Source of the DNA: an uncultured Oscillospiraceae bacterium
Lineage (GTDB): Bacteria > Bacillota > Clostridia > Oscillospirales > Oscillospiraceae
Assembly (NCBI GenBank): GCA_944385195.1
Contig: CALWWH010000266.1
Coordinates: forward strand, 1-33,979
Reading direction: 5' to 3'
DNA: 33,979 bases
Shown: piece after piece, positions 1-8,187 of the stretch
Layout of the letters: each line of letters starts with the position of its first letter
How positions within the stretch are numbered: the stretch's first letter is position 1
Position numbers and translations under genes: made by a program
Notes under the pieces: model-generated
What the model saw: only the letters and a program-made list of their open reading frames with translations
Database searches by the model: none
Told to the model about the DNA's origin: nothing

Positions 1-413
1 CGGTGTGTGACCCCTTTGCCAGCCGAAGGGAGATCTACCAGCAGCTCAGAGCCCATCAGGAGTCCCATGCCCAGGCGGAACTGGCCGCCTGTCAGTGCCT
101 TTCCGGTCCGCACAAGGACGATTTTGACGTCCTTTTGTCGGGCAGAAGTTTAAAAAGCTTTGGCTCACAGGGTCAGACCCGCACTGCGGCCATCTCTCTG
201 AAACTGGCGGAGCGGGAGCTTTTCCGCCAGGACACCGGTGAAGAGCCGGTGCTGCTTCTGGATGATGTTCTGTCTGAGCTGGACGCCGGTCGGCAGAATT
301 TTGTCCTCAATGAGCTCAGATCCGGGCAGGTATTCATCACCTGCTGTGAGACGGATCGGCTGACTCGTTTGGGTCAGGTGTTCGTGGTGGAGAATGGGAC
401 GATCCGGAGCTGA
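1..413 (+). CDS. recF: RecF, DNA replication/repair ATPase (C-terminal part)
   Basis: The reading frame is open at the left edge, so only about the last 136 residues are present. RecF is a cytosolic SMC-like ABC ATPase that binds gapped DNA and helps load RecA at stalled forks. The fragment shows the family's C-terminal motifs: GPHKDDF, then SQGQTRT (ABC-type signature region), then LLLDDVLSELD, a Walker B followed by the D-loop. The stop is TGA at 411-413. Gene order recF, remB, gyrB, gyrA is the classical Gram-positive origin arrangement, so dnaA and dnaN are expected just left of the window. Identification is secure; the N-terminal Walker A is outside the window and cannot be checked. Confidence 0.95.
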   Translation, partial: VCDPFASRREIYQQLRAHQESHAQAELAACQCLSGPHKDDFDVLLSGRSLKSFGSQGQTRTAAISLKLAERELFRQDTGEEPVLLLDDVLSELDAGRQNFVLNELRSGQVFITCCETDRLTRLGQVFVVENGTIRS

Positions 414-420
414 CAAAGAC

Positions 421-436
421 TGTTTCACGTGAAACA
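421..436. other. parS centromere site 1 (ParB-binding)
   Basis: This is a perfect 16-bp palindrome TGTTTCACGTGAAACA, identical to the consensus parS of Bacillus subtilis. It starts 7 bases after the recF stop and ends 62 bases before remB. The palindrome does not extend past the core: 420 is C and 437 is T. ParB (encoded at 15702-16598) is expected to nucleate here. Confidence 0.93.
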
Positions 437-498
437 TCACGACTGCCGCTTCCTGGTCAGGAGGGCAGGCAGTTGCGGGAGCATAGAGGAGAAAAGAA

Positions 499-771
499 AT
501 GTACATCCACATCGGCAACAGTATGACGGTGCGTGAGAGCGCAATTTTAGGGATTTTCGATTTGGATAATACCACCATTTCCAAGCATACCCGGGCCTTT
601 TTGGCTGCATCGGAGGAAGCCGGTGCGGTGATTGCTGCCACGGAGGATCTGCCCCGCACCTTTGTTCTAACAGAGGAATTTGGCATGGAGCGCGTCTATC
701 TGACCCAGTTATCTGCCGCAACCATCCAGCGCCGCAGCGAGTCTTCGGGGCCTGGCGTGTTTGGCGTGTGA
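499..771 (+). CDS. remB: RemB-like DUF370 protein (YaaB)
   Basis: This 90-residue protein belongs to the DUF370 / RemA-RemB family. Its N-terminus MYIHIGNSMTV and the core ILGIFDLDNTT resemble B. subtilis RemB (YaaB), which sits in exactly this position between recF and gyrB. RemA-type proteins are small DNA-binding regulators of matrix and osmoprotection genes; RemB is much less understood, so the role here is inferred from family and synteny. The start is ATG 499, preceded by GAGGAG about 8 bases upstream. The C-terminal tail after about residue 80 (SSGPGVFGV) looks poorly conserved. gyrB follows 35 bases later, so co-transcription is likely. Confidence 0.85.
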   Translation: MYIHIGNSMTVRESAILGIFDLDNTTISKHTRAFLAASEEAGAVIAATEDLPRTFVLTEEFGMERVYLTQLSAATIQRRSESSGPGVFGV

Positions 772-806
772 AGTTCAGGAGTTTCGTTTAGTTAAGGAGT
801 TTGCTT

Positions 807-2738
807 ATGTCTGAAGAGTTATTGAAACCACAGCAGGAATATGATGCCAGTCAAATTCAGGTTTTGGAAGGCCTCGAGGCGGTGCGAAAGCGCCCTGGTA
901 TGTATATTGGCTCTACCTCTGTCAACGGCCTGCATCATCTGGTCTATGAGATTGTGGACAACGCCATCGATGAGGCCTTGGCCGGTTACTGCGATCACAT
1001 CACAGTGCGCATTCTGCCGGGCGATATCATCAGCGTCCGGGATAACGGCCGCGGCATCCCCACCGGAATCCAGTCTCAGACGGGGAAAAGCGCTCTGGAA
1101 GTTGTCTTCACTGTCCTGCACGCCGGCGGAAAGTTCGGCGGCGGCGGATACAAGGTCTCCGGCGGTCTGCATGGCGTCGGTGCGTCTGTGGTCAACGCCC
1201 TGTCCGGGTGGCTTGAGGTCCGCGTTTGCGACGGCAAGCACATCCAGGAAATGAAGTTTGCCAGGGGCCAGGTTACCCAGCCGATTACAACCATTGGCAC
1301 CACCGAAAAGACGGGCTCAGAGATTGTCTTCAAGGCTGACGGCGAGATTTTTGAAACTCTGATCTATGACTATGAAGTGCTGGAAAAGCGTCTGCGGGAA
1401 CAGGCCTTCTTGAATGCCGGCGTGCATATCGAGCTGCGGGACGAGCGTCCCGGCGAAGAGCGCACGGAAAATATGTGCTACGAAGGCGGTATCCGCTCCT
1501 TTGTCGAGTATCGCAACCGCAACAAAACGCCCATCCACGAGAATGTCATCTACATCTCCGGCCAGAGAGATGACGCCCTGGCTGAGGTGGCTATGCAGTA
1601 TAACGACGGCTATACCGAGGATATCCTCTCCTTTGCCAACGATATCCACACCACTGAGGGCGGCACCCATGAGACGGGCTTCAAATCCGCGCTGACGAAG
1701 GTGCTCAACGACTACGGCAAGAGCAAAGGCCACCTCAAAGCTGACGAGACCCTTTCCGGTGAGGATACCCGCGAGGGATTGACAGCCATTATCTCCGTCA
1801 AGCTGACCGAGGCGCAGTTTGAAGGTCAGACGAAGACCAAGCTGGGAAACTCTGAGATCCGCTCCTTGGTAGAGAGCATTGTAAAAGACAGCCTCTCCAC
1901 GTTCCTGGAGGAAAACCCCTCGGTCGGCAAGATCATCATCGAAAAAGCCATCAACGCCTCCCGCGCCCGGGAAGCTGCCCGCCGCGCCCGGGACCTCACC
2001 CGCCGCAAAAATGTCCTGGAAAGCAGCAGCCTTCCCGGTAAGCTGGCAGACTGCAACGAAAAAGACCCCTCCTTGACCGAGATCTATATCGTCGAGGGCG
2101 ATTCTGCCGGCGGCTCTGCCAAGACCGGCCGTGACAGCCGCTTCCAGGCCATCCTCCCCCTCTGGGGCAAGATGCTCAACGTGGAAAAGGCCCGCGCTGA
2201 CAAGGTCTATGGCAACGATAAGCTTCAGCCGGTCATCACGGCCCTGGGCGCCGGGATTGGCTCTGAGTTCGACCTGACCAAGCTGCGCTACCATAAGGTA
2301 ATCATCATGGCCGATGCCGATGTCGACGGCAGCCATATCCGTACCCTGATGCTGACTTTCTTCTTCCGCTGTATGCGGCCGCTGATTGAGGGCGGATATG
2401 TTTACTTCGCCAATCCACCGCTGTTTAACATCACCCGCGGCAAGAAGACCGTCTATGCCTATGACGAGGCAGACCGCGACCGCATCATCGCCGAGATCCG
2501 CCAGCAGGAACCTAACGCCAAGTTTGTTGTGGGCCGCAACAAAGGTCTGGGCGAGATGAATCCGGAAGAGCTGTGGGAAACCACGATGAACCCGGAGACC
2601 CGGATCATGAACCGCGTCACCCTCGAGGATGCCGCCGAGGCGGATATGATCTTCACCCTGCTGATGGGAGAGAAGGTAGAGCCCCGCCGGGAGTTCATTG
2701 AGCGTAATGCTAAGTATGTCGTGAATCTGGACATCTGA
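807..2738 (+). CDS. gyrB: DNA gyrase subunit B
   Basis: This is the 643-residue ATPase subunit of DNA gyrase, which introduces negative supercoils in an A2B2 complex with GyrA. The GHKL ATPase shows YEIVDNAIDEA (E48 the likely catalytic base, N52 for Mg-ATP), VRDNGRGIP (D79) and GGLHGVGASVVNALS. The Toprim domain shows YIVEGDSAGGSA (E430) and MADADVDG (D503, D505, D507), the metal-binding acidic residues. The C-terminus has the usual GRNKGLGEM motif and ends NAKYVVNLDI. ATG 807 is preferred over an in-frame TTG at 801 because AAGGAG at 794-799 lies 7 bases from 807 but only one from 801. gyrA follows after 17 bases. The length is normal for a Gram-positive GyrB without insert. Confidence 0.98.
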   Translation: MSEELLKPQQEYDASQIQVLEGLEAVRKRPGMYIGSTSVNGLHHLVYEIVDNAIDEALAGYCDHITVRILPGDIISVRDNGRGIPTGIQSQTGKSALEVVFTVLHAGGKFGGGGYKVSGGLHGVGASVVNALSGWLEVRVCDGKHIQEMKFARGQVTQPITTIGTTEKTGSEIVFKADGEIFETLIYDYEVLEKRLREQAFLNAGVHIELRDERPGEERTENMCYEGGIRSFVEYRNRNKTPIHENVIYISGQRDDALAEVAMQYNDGYTEDILSFANDIHTTEGGTHETGFKSALTKVLNDYGKSKGHLKADETLSGEDTREGLTAIISVKLTEAQFEGQTKTKLGNSEIRSLVESIVKDSLSTFLEENPSVGKIIIEKAINASRAREAARRARDLTRRKNVLESSSLPGKLADCNEKDPSLTEIYIVEGDSAGGSAKTGRDSRFQAILPLWGKMLNVEKARADKVYGNDKLQPVITALGAGIGSEFDLTKLRYHKVIIMADADVDGSHIRTLMLTFFFRCMRPLIEGGYVYFANPPLFNITRGKKTVYAYDEADRDRIIAEIRQQEPNAKFVVGRNKGLGEMNPEELWETTMNPETRIMNRVTLEDAAEADMIFTLLMGEKVEPRREFIERNAKYVVNLDI

Positions 2739-2755
2739 TGTGAGGATAGCGTGTT

Positions 2756-5245
2756 ATGAGTAAGAAAAAGCCTGATAAATATACAAAGGACATCAGTTAC
2801 CCGGATCAGGTGATCGTGAACGTCGATCTGAACCGGGAGATGAAGCGTTCCTACATCGACTATGCCATGTCCGTGATCGTCGGCCGGGCGCTGCCTGATG
2901 TGCGCGACGGCCTCAAGCCCGTCCATCGCCGGATTCTCTACACCATGTATGAGGAGGGCATCACACCGGACAAGGCCTTTAAAAAGTGTGCTACCACCGT
3001 CGGCGCCGTGCTGGGTTCGTACCATCCCCATGGCGATGCGTCGGTTTATGACGCCCTGGTCCGCCTGGCTCAGGATTTCTCCCTGCGCTACCCGCTCATT
3101 GAGGGCCACGGCAACTTCGGCTCCATCGATGGCGATCCCCCGGCTGCCTACCGGTATACCGAGGCCCGCATGGCGAAGATCTCCAACGAGATGCTCCGCG
3201 ATATCGAAAAGGAGACCATCGACTGGACCCGCAACTTTGACGAGAGCAAGCGCGAACCCACCGTCCTTCCGGCGCGGTTCCCCTGCCTGCTGGTCAACGG
3301 TAGCTCCGGTATTGCCGTTGGTATGACGACCAACATTCCCCCGCATAATCTGCGGGAGGTCATCGGCGCCTGCCTGGAAATCATCGACAACCCTGAGGCG
3401 GACCTGGATGACCTGATGGAGCACATTCAGGGACCGGACTTCCCTACCAAGGGCATCATTGTGGGCCGCAGCGGCATCCGAGCGACCTACGCCACCGGCC
3501 GGGGCCGCATCAAAGTCCGCGCCCGCACGGAGATTGAGGAGTTTGGCCAGAACCGCCAGCGCATCATCGTCACAGAACTGCCCTACCAGGTCAATAAGGC
3601 CCGCTTGATTGAAACCATCGCCGAGCATGTCAAGAACAAAAACATTGAAGGAATCTCCGACCTGCGCGACGAATCCGACCGCGACGGTCTGCGTATTGTC
3701 ATCGAGCTCAAGCGCGATGCCAATGCCCAGGTGGTCCTGAACCGTCTGTTTGCAACCACGCAGCTGCAAACCAACTTTTCTGCGGTCATGCTGGCCCTGG
3801 TCAACAACCAGACGCAGCCGAAAATCCTGACCTTGCGGGAGATTCTGGATGAGTATGTTACGTTCCAGAAGGATGTAATCCGCCGCAGGACCATTTTTGA
3901 CCTGAAGAAGGCCCAGGAACGGGCCCACCTGGTGGAAGGGCTGCGCATTGCGGTCGATCACATCGACGAGGTTATCAAAATCATCCGCGAGAGCTACGAT
4001 AACGCCCGAGAGAATTTGATGGAGCGCTTCCAACTGAGCGATCCCCAGGCCCGCGCAATTTTGGAGCTCCAGCTGCGCCGCCTGCAGGGTCTCGAGCGCG
4101 ACAAGTTGGAGGCGGAGTATCAGGATCTGATGGCTAAGATTGCCTATTACCAGACCATTTTGAACGATGAAGCGGTTCTGATCAAGGTTCTGCGGGAGGA
4201 GCTGCAGGAAATTTCCGATAAGTACGGCGACGACCGTCTGACCGAGATTGAGACCGTGGACGATGAGATCGACATTGAGGATCTGATCGAGGAGCAGGAC
4301 TGCTGCTTCACCCTCTCCGAGGCCGGGTATATCAAGCGTATGCCCGCCTCCACTTACCGCACCCAGCGCCGGGGCGGCCGGGGCATCAGCGGGCAGAGTC
4401 TGAAGGAAGAGGATTACGTCAAGACCCTGATGATCGCCAACAGCCATGATTATCTGCTCTTCTTCACCAATAAGGGCCGTGTCCACCGGCGCAAGGGGTA
4501 TCAGATTCCCGAGGCTGGCAGAACAGCCCGCGGCACAGCCATTGTCAACATCCTGCCTCTGGAGCCGGACGAGGTGGTCACAGCGATTCTCACTACCCGC
4601 GAGTTTACGGAGGATTACCTGATGATGGTCACCCGCAAGGGCACTGTCAAGCGGCTGGAGCTTCTGTCGCTGCACACTGCCCGCAAGGGCGGCATCCGCG
4701 CCATCTCCCTGGAGGAGGGAGATGAGCTGATCTCCGTCTTCAAGACCAGCGGTGAGGACAACGTCATCCTCGCCACCCGCAAGGGCATGGCCATCTGCTT
4801 CTCCGAGGCCGATGTGCGTCCCATGGGCCGCGACGCCGCCGGTGTCCGCGGCATCAAGCTGGCGCAGGACGATATGGTCATCGGCGCAGAGCTCTATGAG
4901 GCCGGTAAGTGCCTTTTGACTGTCACGGAGAAGGGCTTCGGAAAGCGGACCGCTGTGGAGGAGTATCTCCGCGGCAGCGACGACGGCGGCGCGCCCCAGT
5001 CCCGCGGCGGCAAGGGGATGAAAAATTACAACATCACGGCCAAAACCGGCCTGGTGGCCGGAATCCGTGTGGTGGGTGAGGATGACGACGTCATGCTCAT
5101 CGAGTCCGGCGGCGTGATCATCCGAATGCCCGCCTCTGACATCAGCATTTACAGCCGAAGCACCCAGGGCGTCCGCCTCATGCGGGTGGAAGACGGAAGC
5201 AGCGTCATCGGTGTGGAGCGTACCGAGAAAGAAGAGGAATCGTGA
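2756..5245 (+). CDS. gyrA: DNA gyrase subunit A
   Basis: This is the 829-residue cleavage and wrapping subunit of gyrase. The N-terminal winged-helix domain carries the catalytic tyrosine in RYTEARM (Y134), which forms the covalent link to DNA. The C-terminal beta-pinwheel carries the GyrA-box QRRGGRG at 537-543; this box separates gyrase from topoisomerase IV ParC, so the call is gyrA. In the quinolone-determining segment, HPHGDASVYD, residue 95 is Ala where E. coli has Ser83 (codon GCG, 3038-3040). The following Ser96 and Asp99 correspond to E. coli positions 84 and 87. The start ATG 2756 lies just after a GAGGAT-like ribosome site. The stop overlaps the start of rnhA. Confidence 0.98.
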   Translation: MSKKKPDKYTKDISYPDQVIVNVDLNREMKRSYIDYAMSVIVGRALPDVRDGLKPVHRRILYTMYEEGITPDKAFKKCATTVGAVLGSYHPHGDASVYDALVRLAQDFSLRYPLIEGHGNFGSIDGDPPAAYRYTEARMAKISNEMLRDIEKETIDWTRNFDESKREPTVLPARFPCLLVNGSSGIAVGMTTNIPPHNLREVIGACLEIIDNPEADLDDLMEHIQGPDFPTKGIIVGRSGIRATYATGRGRIKVRARTEIEEFGQNRQRIIVTELPYQVNKARLIETIAEHVKNKNIEGISDLRDESDRDGLRIVIELKRDANAQVVLNRLFATTQLQTNFSAVMLALVNNQTQPKILTLREILDEYVTFQKDVIRRRTIFDLKKAQERAHLVEGLRIAVDHIDEVIKIIRESYDNARENLMERFQLSDPQARAILELQLRRLQGLERDKLEAEYQDLMAKIAYYQTILNDEAVLIKVLREELQEISDKYGDDRLTEIETVDDEIDIEDLIEEQDCCFTLSEAGYIKRMPASTYRTQRRGGRGISGQSLKEEDYVKTLMIANSHDYLLFFTNKGRVHRRKGYQIPEAGRTARGTAIVNILPLEPDEVVTAILTTREFTEDYLMMVTRKGTVKRLELLSLHTARKGGIRAISLEEGDELISVFKTSGEDNVILATRKGMAICFSEADVRPMGRDAAGVRGIKLAQDDMVIGAELYEAGKCLLTVTEKGFGKRTAVEEYLRGSDDGGAPQSRGGKGMKNYNITAKTGLVAGIRVVGEDDDVMLIESGGVIIRMPASDISIYSRSTQGVRLMRVEDGSSVIGVERTEKEEES

Positions 5246-5676
5246 GGACCGTCAGCATCTATACCGACGGGGCCTGCTCCGGAAATCCCGGCCCCGGTGG
5301 CTGGGGGGCAATCCTGGAGTGGAATGGCCACGAAAAGGAACTCTCCGGCGGAGAAAAGAACACCACCAACAACCGCATGGAACTAACCGGCGTCATCTCC
5401 GCCCTCAAGGCTCTCAAAGAGCCTTGCCAGGTGGAGCTCTACTCTGACAGCAAATATATCATTGACGCGATGAACCAGGGCTGGGCCGTGCGATGGAAGA
5501 AAAACGGCTGGATGCGCAATAAGACAGACAGGGCCCTCAACCCTGATCTTTGGGAGGAGCTATTGCAGCTGTGCAGCTACCACCAGGTTCAGTTTCACTG
5601 GGTCAAGGGCCATGCGTCGAATCCAAAGAACAACCGCTGTGACCAGCTGGCAGTGGCGGAGAGCAAAAAGTTCTAA
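5242..5676 (+). CDS. rnhA: Ribonuclease HI
   Basis: This 144-residue type I RNase H degrades the RNA strand of RNA:DNA hybrids, for example R-loops and lagging-strand primers. The complete DEDD-type active site is visible: D9 in YTDGACSGNPGPGGWG, E47 in NRMEL, D69 in YSDSKY, and D134, with the auxiliary H124 in VKGHASN. The basic handle region (WAVRWKKNGWMRNK) is present, so the enzyme is of the E. coli rather than the minimal type. Translation starts at GTG 5242, which overlaps the gyrA stop (GTGA), so the two are translationally coupled. R-loop removal next to gyrase genes is functionally sensible, because both limit hypernegative supercoil problems. A strong terminator follows. Confidence 0.97.
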   Translation: MRTVSIYTDGACSGNPGPGGWGAILEWNGHEKELSGGEKNTTNNRMELTGVISALKALKEPCQVELYSDSKYIIDAMNQGWAVRWKKNGWMRNKTDRALNPDLWEELLQLCSYHQVQFHWVKGHASNPKNNRCDQLAVAESKKF

Positions 5677-5727
5677 ATATAAAAGCACCAGACAGCGAGA
5701 GAATACGCTGCCTGGTGCTTTTATATT
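5676..5727. terminator. Rho-independent terminator after rnhA (bidirectional)
   Basis: A 22-bp stem with one mismatch has arms at 5676-5697 and 5706-5727, flanked by A and T runs on both sides. It can therefore serve rnhA (+) and the facing minus-strand gene that ends at 5759. Confidence 0.9.
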
Positions 5728-5758
5728 CCCTTTGTCCGGACGGGCTTCCCTGTTTACC

Positions 5759-6283
5759 TCAGCGAAGGCTTACCCACTCCAATCCCGTCCGCTCAGAGAT
5801 AAACTTCCGAAACGCCTCTTCACTGCCGCCGGTGAGCGAGGCCTTGTCATAGACCTGCCCATGGCTCTGGTCAAAGAGAAAGACGAAATACTCCTCTGTC
5901 TGGGCCAGAGCGGCGATGGTTTCGTAGGGCCACTCGGACTTGCCTGCCTCTGACTCAGAACGATAGCTCTGCTCAGTAAACACGGCCACTGCTTTCCCAG
6001 TCCCTTTCATCATCCGCCGCCGGGCAATGTAGGCATTGAGCTGGTCTTCAAACGCAAGCACGAACAACAGTATCAAAACGGCAATCCAGGTGATGAGATT
6101 GCTGGCCTCGATGCGCAGCTTGCCATCTTCAATGGGCCAGGCTAGAAATAGACCCAGTACCACCACGACTCCACCCAAAATTTGGCTGCGTCTGCTGCGC
6201 TTTTTCCGCAGCGTCTTGCGCAATGCACGCACCATGGCGGTGATTGCCTTTTGGTCATAAATCGTCTCAAAACGAAATTCCAT
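5759..6283 (-). CDS. YcxB-like membrane protein
   Basis: The protein has 174 residues and two hydrophobic segments, about 35-51 (ILGGVVVVLGLFLAW) and 61-80 (LITWIAVLILLFVLAF). A soluble C-terminal domain of the YcxB-like type follows, with the WPYETIAALAQTEEYFVFLF pattern. Family function is unknown; members are small inner-membrane proteins. The basic stretch RKTLRKKRSRR before the first segment suggests a cytoplasmic N-terminus. ATG 6283 is chosen because AAAGGA lies about 9 bases upstream and the N-terminus MEFRFETIYD fits the family. A longer in-frame start at 6352 lies upstream of the probable promoter. The gene has its own promoter and converges on rnhA across the shared terminator. Confidence 0.7.
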   Translation of the reverse strand: MEFRFETIYDQKAITAMVRALRKTLRKKRSRRSQILGGVVVVLGLFLAWPIEDGKLRIEASNLITWIAVLILLFVLAFEDQLNAYIARRRMMKGTGKAVAVFTEQSYRSESEAGKSEWPYETIAALAQTEEYFVFLFDQSHGQVYDKASLTGGSEEAFRKFISERTGLEWVSLR

Positions 6284-6305
6284 GGGATCACATCCTTTTG
6301 GAAAC

Positions 6306-6334
6306 ATCATAGCATAGTTTGGGGAAAATGACAA
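6306..6334 (-). promoter_or_regulatory. Sigma-A-type promoter for the YcxB-like gene
   Basis: Read on the minus strand: TTGTCA (6334-6329), 17-bp spacer, TATGAT (6311-6306). The gene starts 22 bases further on. Confidence 0.7.
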
Positions 6335-6370
6335 CAGCAACCGCGAACCCAACTTTTTTCTGCCGCTCTA

Positions 6371-6399
6371 TTGAAATGAAGTGAAAAGTGTTGTATACT
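6371..6399 (+). promoter_or_regulatory. Sigma-A-type promoter for the ABC exporter operon
   Basis: TTGAAA (6371-6376), 17-bp spacer, TATACT (6394-6399). It is divergent from the YcxB-like promoter, with the -35 boxes 36 bases apart, so one regulator could act on both. Confidence 0.75.
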
Positions 6400-6456
6400 A
6401 ATAGTCAGTGAATCAATGAAAATGCAGGACAGCGGCGCTGTTCGAAAGGAGCCATC

Positions 6457-8187
6457 ATGCAAGACAAACGAATTACAATCTATACCTACCTCAGGCCACG
6501 AATCCCGCGCATGACGCTGGGTGTCTTTTTAAAGTTCACCGGCACCATGGCGGAACTCTTTTTGCCCTATGTTCTGTCGTACATGATTGACGAGGTCGTG
6601 CCCATGGGCAGCAGCAGCCGTATTTTGCTCTGCGGTGGGCTGATGCTTATAGCGGCTGTCATCGCCGTGAGCTTCAATATCTGGGCCAACCGGATGGCCT
6701 CCGGTACCGCCCGGGACTTTACCCGCAGCCTGCGGCATGATCTGTTTAACAAGACCATGGGCCTGAGCTGCCGCCAAATCGACGAGTTTACAATCCCCTC
6801 GCTGATTGCGCGATTGACCACGGACAGTTATAATCTCCACCAGACTGTCAACTCCATGCAGCGCATTGGCATCCGCGCGCCCATCCTGCTGGTGGGGTCG
6901 CTGATCATCATGATCGCCATGGACCCTGCGCTGGCGCTGGTTATGGTGGCAGCACTGCCTCTCATGGGCGGCCTGATCTACTACTTCTCCCGCAAAGGTA
7001 TCCCGCTGTATAAAGCACAGCAGGAGGCGGTGGACGATCTGGTCCGCACGGTTCGGGAGAATTTCAGCGGCGTGCGTGTCATCAAGGCCCTGAGCAAAGC
7101 AGAATTTGAAAAACACCGCTATGACGTTGTCAACAAGGAGCTAGTCCGCCGGGAGTCCAAGGCGAATATCACCATGGCCATCACCAATCCTCTGATGAGC
7201 CTGCTGATGAACCTGGCTCTAACCGGCGTCATTCTCTACGGCGCCTACCGGGTCAATGCCGGTACCAGCCTGCCCGGCACACTCCTGGCCTTTACCTCGT
7301 ACTTTATCACCGTTTTGAACGCTCTGATGTCCATCACCCGCGTGTTCACCAACCTGGCCAAGGGCATAGCCTCCGGTGGACGAATCACCAAGGTGCTCAA
7401 CGCTCCGGCGGATCTGCTGCCAAGCCTTAACCTCCCTGGGAAGGATTCTGATGCACATATCGAGTTTGAGAACGTCAGCTTTTCTTACATCCCCGGCGGG
7501 CGGGACAATGTGGAGCATATCAGCTTTAAGCTGGGCCGCGGCCAAACCCTGGGTATTATTGGCGAAACCGGCAGCGGTAAGACTACGCTCATCAGCCTGC
7601 TGATGCGCTTTTATGACCCTCGGGAGGGACGCATCTTCATCAATGGCAAGGATATCAGATCCATTGACCCCAACGAGCTGCACCAAATGTTTGGTGTGAC
7701 TTTGCAAAACGACTTCCTGATGGCCTCCTCCATTGAGGATAATCTGCGCTTTGGCCGTGATTTGAGAAAGGCGGAGTTGGAGCTGGCAGCCAGAGACGCC
7801 CAGGCTTGGGAGTTTATTCAGGCCCTGGAAGACGGTTTCGATCACGATCTGGAGACCCGCGGGGTCAATTTCTCCGGTGGTCAGAAGCAGCGTATGCTCA
7901 TTGCCCGCGCCCTGGCGGGGCATCCGGATATTCTGATCCTCGATGACTCTTCCTCGGCCTTGGACTATAAGACCGACGCCGAGCTGCGCCAAGCCATCAA
8001 GCGGGACTACTCCGACGTCACAACAATCGTGGTTGCCCAGCGCGTAAGTTCTATTGCCCACTCTGACCTGATCATGGTCATGGAGCAGGGCCGCTGCATT
8101 GGCGAGGGCACCCATGAGCAGCTCTTGCAGAGCTGTGAATCCTATAGAGAGATTTATCTCTCGCAGATGGGGGAGGTGGCGAAATGA
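6457..8187 (+). CDS. ABC exporter half-transporter with degenerate catalytic site
   Basis: The 576-residue type IV ABC half-transporter has an N-terminal six-helix membrane domain (about 1-300) and a C-terminal ATPase. Visible motifs are Walker A GETGSGKTT (369-377), Q-loop LQND, signature FSGGQKQR and Walker B ILILDD (D496). The catalytic glutamate after Walker B is Asp (D497) and the H-loop histidine is Gln (Q528). This is the pattern of the degenerate subunit of heterodimeric exporters such as BmrC or LmrC. Its partner is the next gene, overlapping by ATGA. Likely roles are multidrug or lipid-linked export; the substrate cannot be read from sequence. AAAGGAG 5 bases before ATG 6457 supports the start. 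Confidence 0.9.
   Translation: MQDKRITIYTYLRPRIPRMTLGVFLKFTGTMAELFLPYVLSYMIDEVVPMGSSSRILLCGGLMLIAAVIAVSFNIWANRMASGTARDFTRSLRHDLFNKTMGLSCRQIDEFTIPSLIARLTTDSYNLHQTVNSMQRIGIRAPILLVGSLIIMIAMDPALALVMVAALPLMGGLIYYFSRKGIPLYKAQQEAVDDLVRTVRENFSGVRVIKALSKAEFEKHRYDVVNKELVRRESKANITMAITNPLMSLLMNLALTGVILYGAYRVNAGTSLPGTLLAFTSYFITVLNALMSITRVFTNLAKGIASGGRITKVLNAPADLLPSLNLPGKDSDAHIEFENVSFSYIPGGRDNVEHISFKLGRGQTLGIIGETGSGKTTLISLLMRFYDPREGRIFINGKDIRSIDPNELHQMFGVTLQNDFLMASSIEDNLRFGRDLRKAELELAARDAQAWEFIQALEDGFDHDLETRGVNFSGGQKQRMLIARALAGHPDILILDDSSSALDYKTDAELRQAIKRDYSDVTTIVVAQRVSSIAHSDLIMVMEQGRCIGEGTHEQLLQSCESYREIYLSQMGEVAK

Noticed and set aside
801..806. TTG at 801 as the gyrB start
   Set aside because: It is only one base from the AAGGAG site; ATG 807 has proper spacing.
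2459..4675. A 738-codon open frame on the minus strand across gyrB/gyrA
   Set aside because: It is antisense to two unmistakable genes, is low-complexity (Leu/Gly/Asp/Gln-rich) and has no family motif; such long shadows are expected in GC-rich coding DNA.
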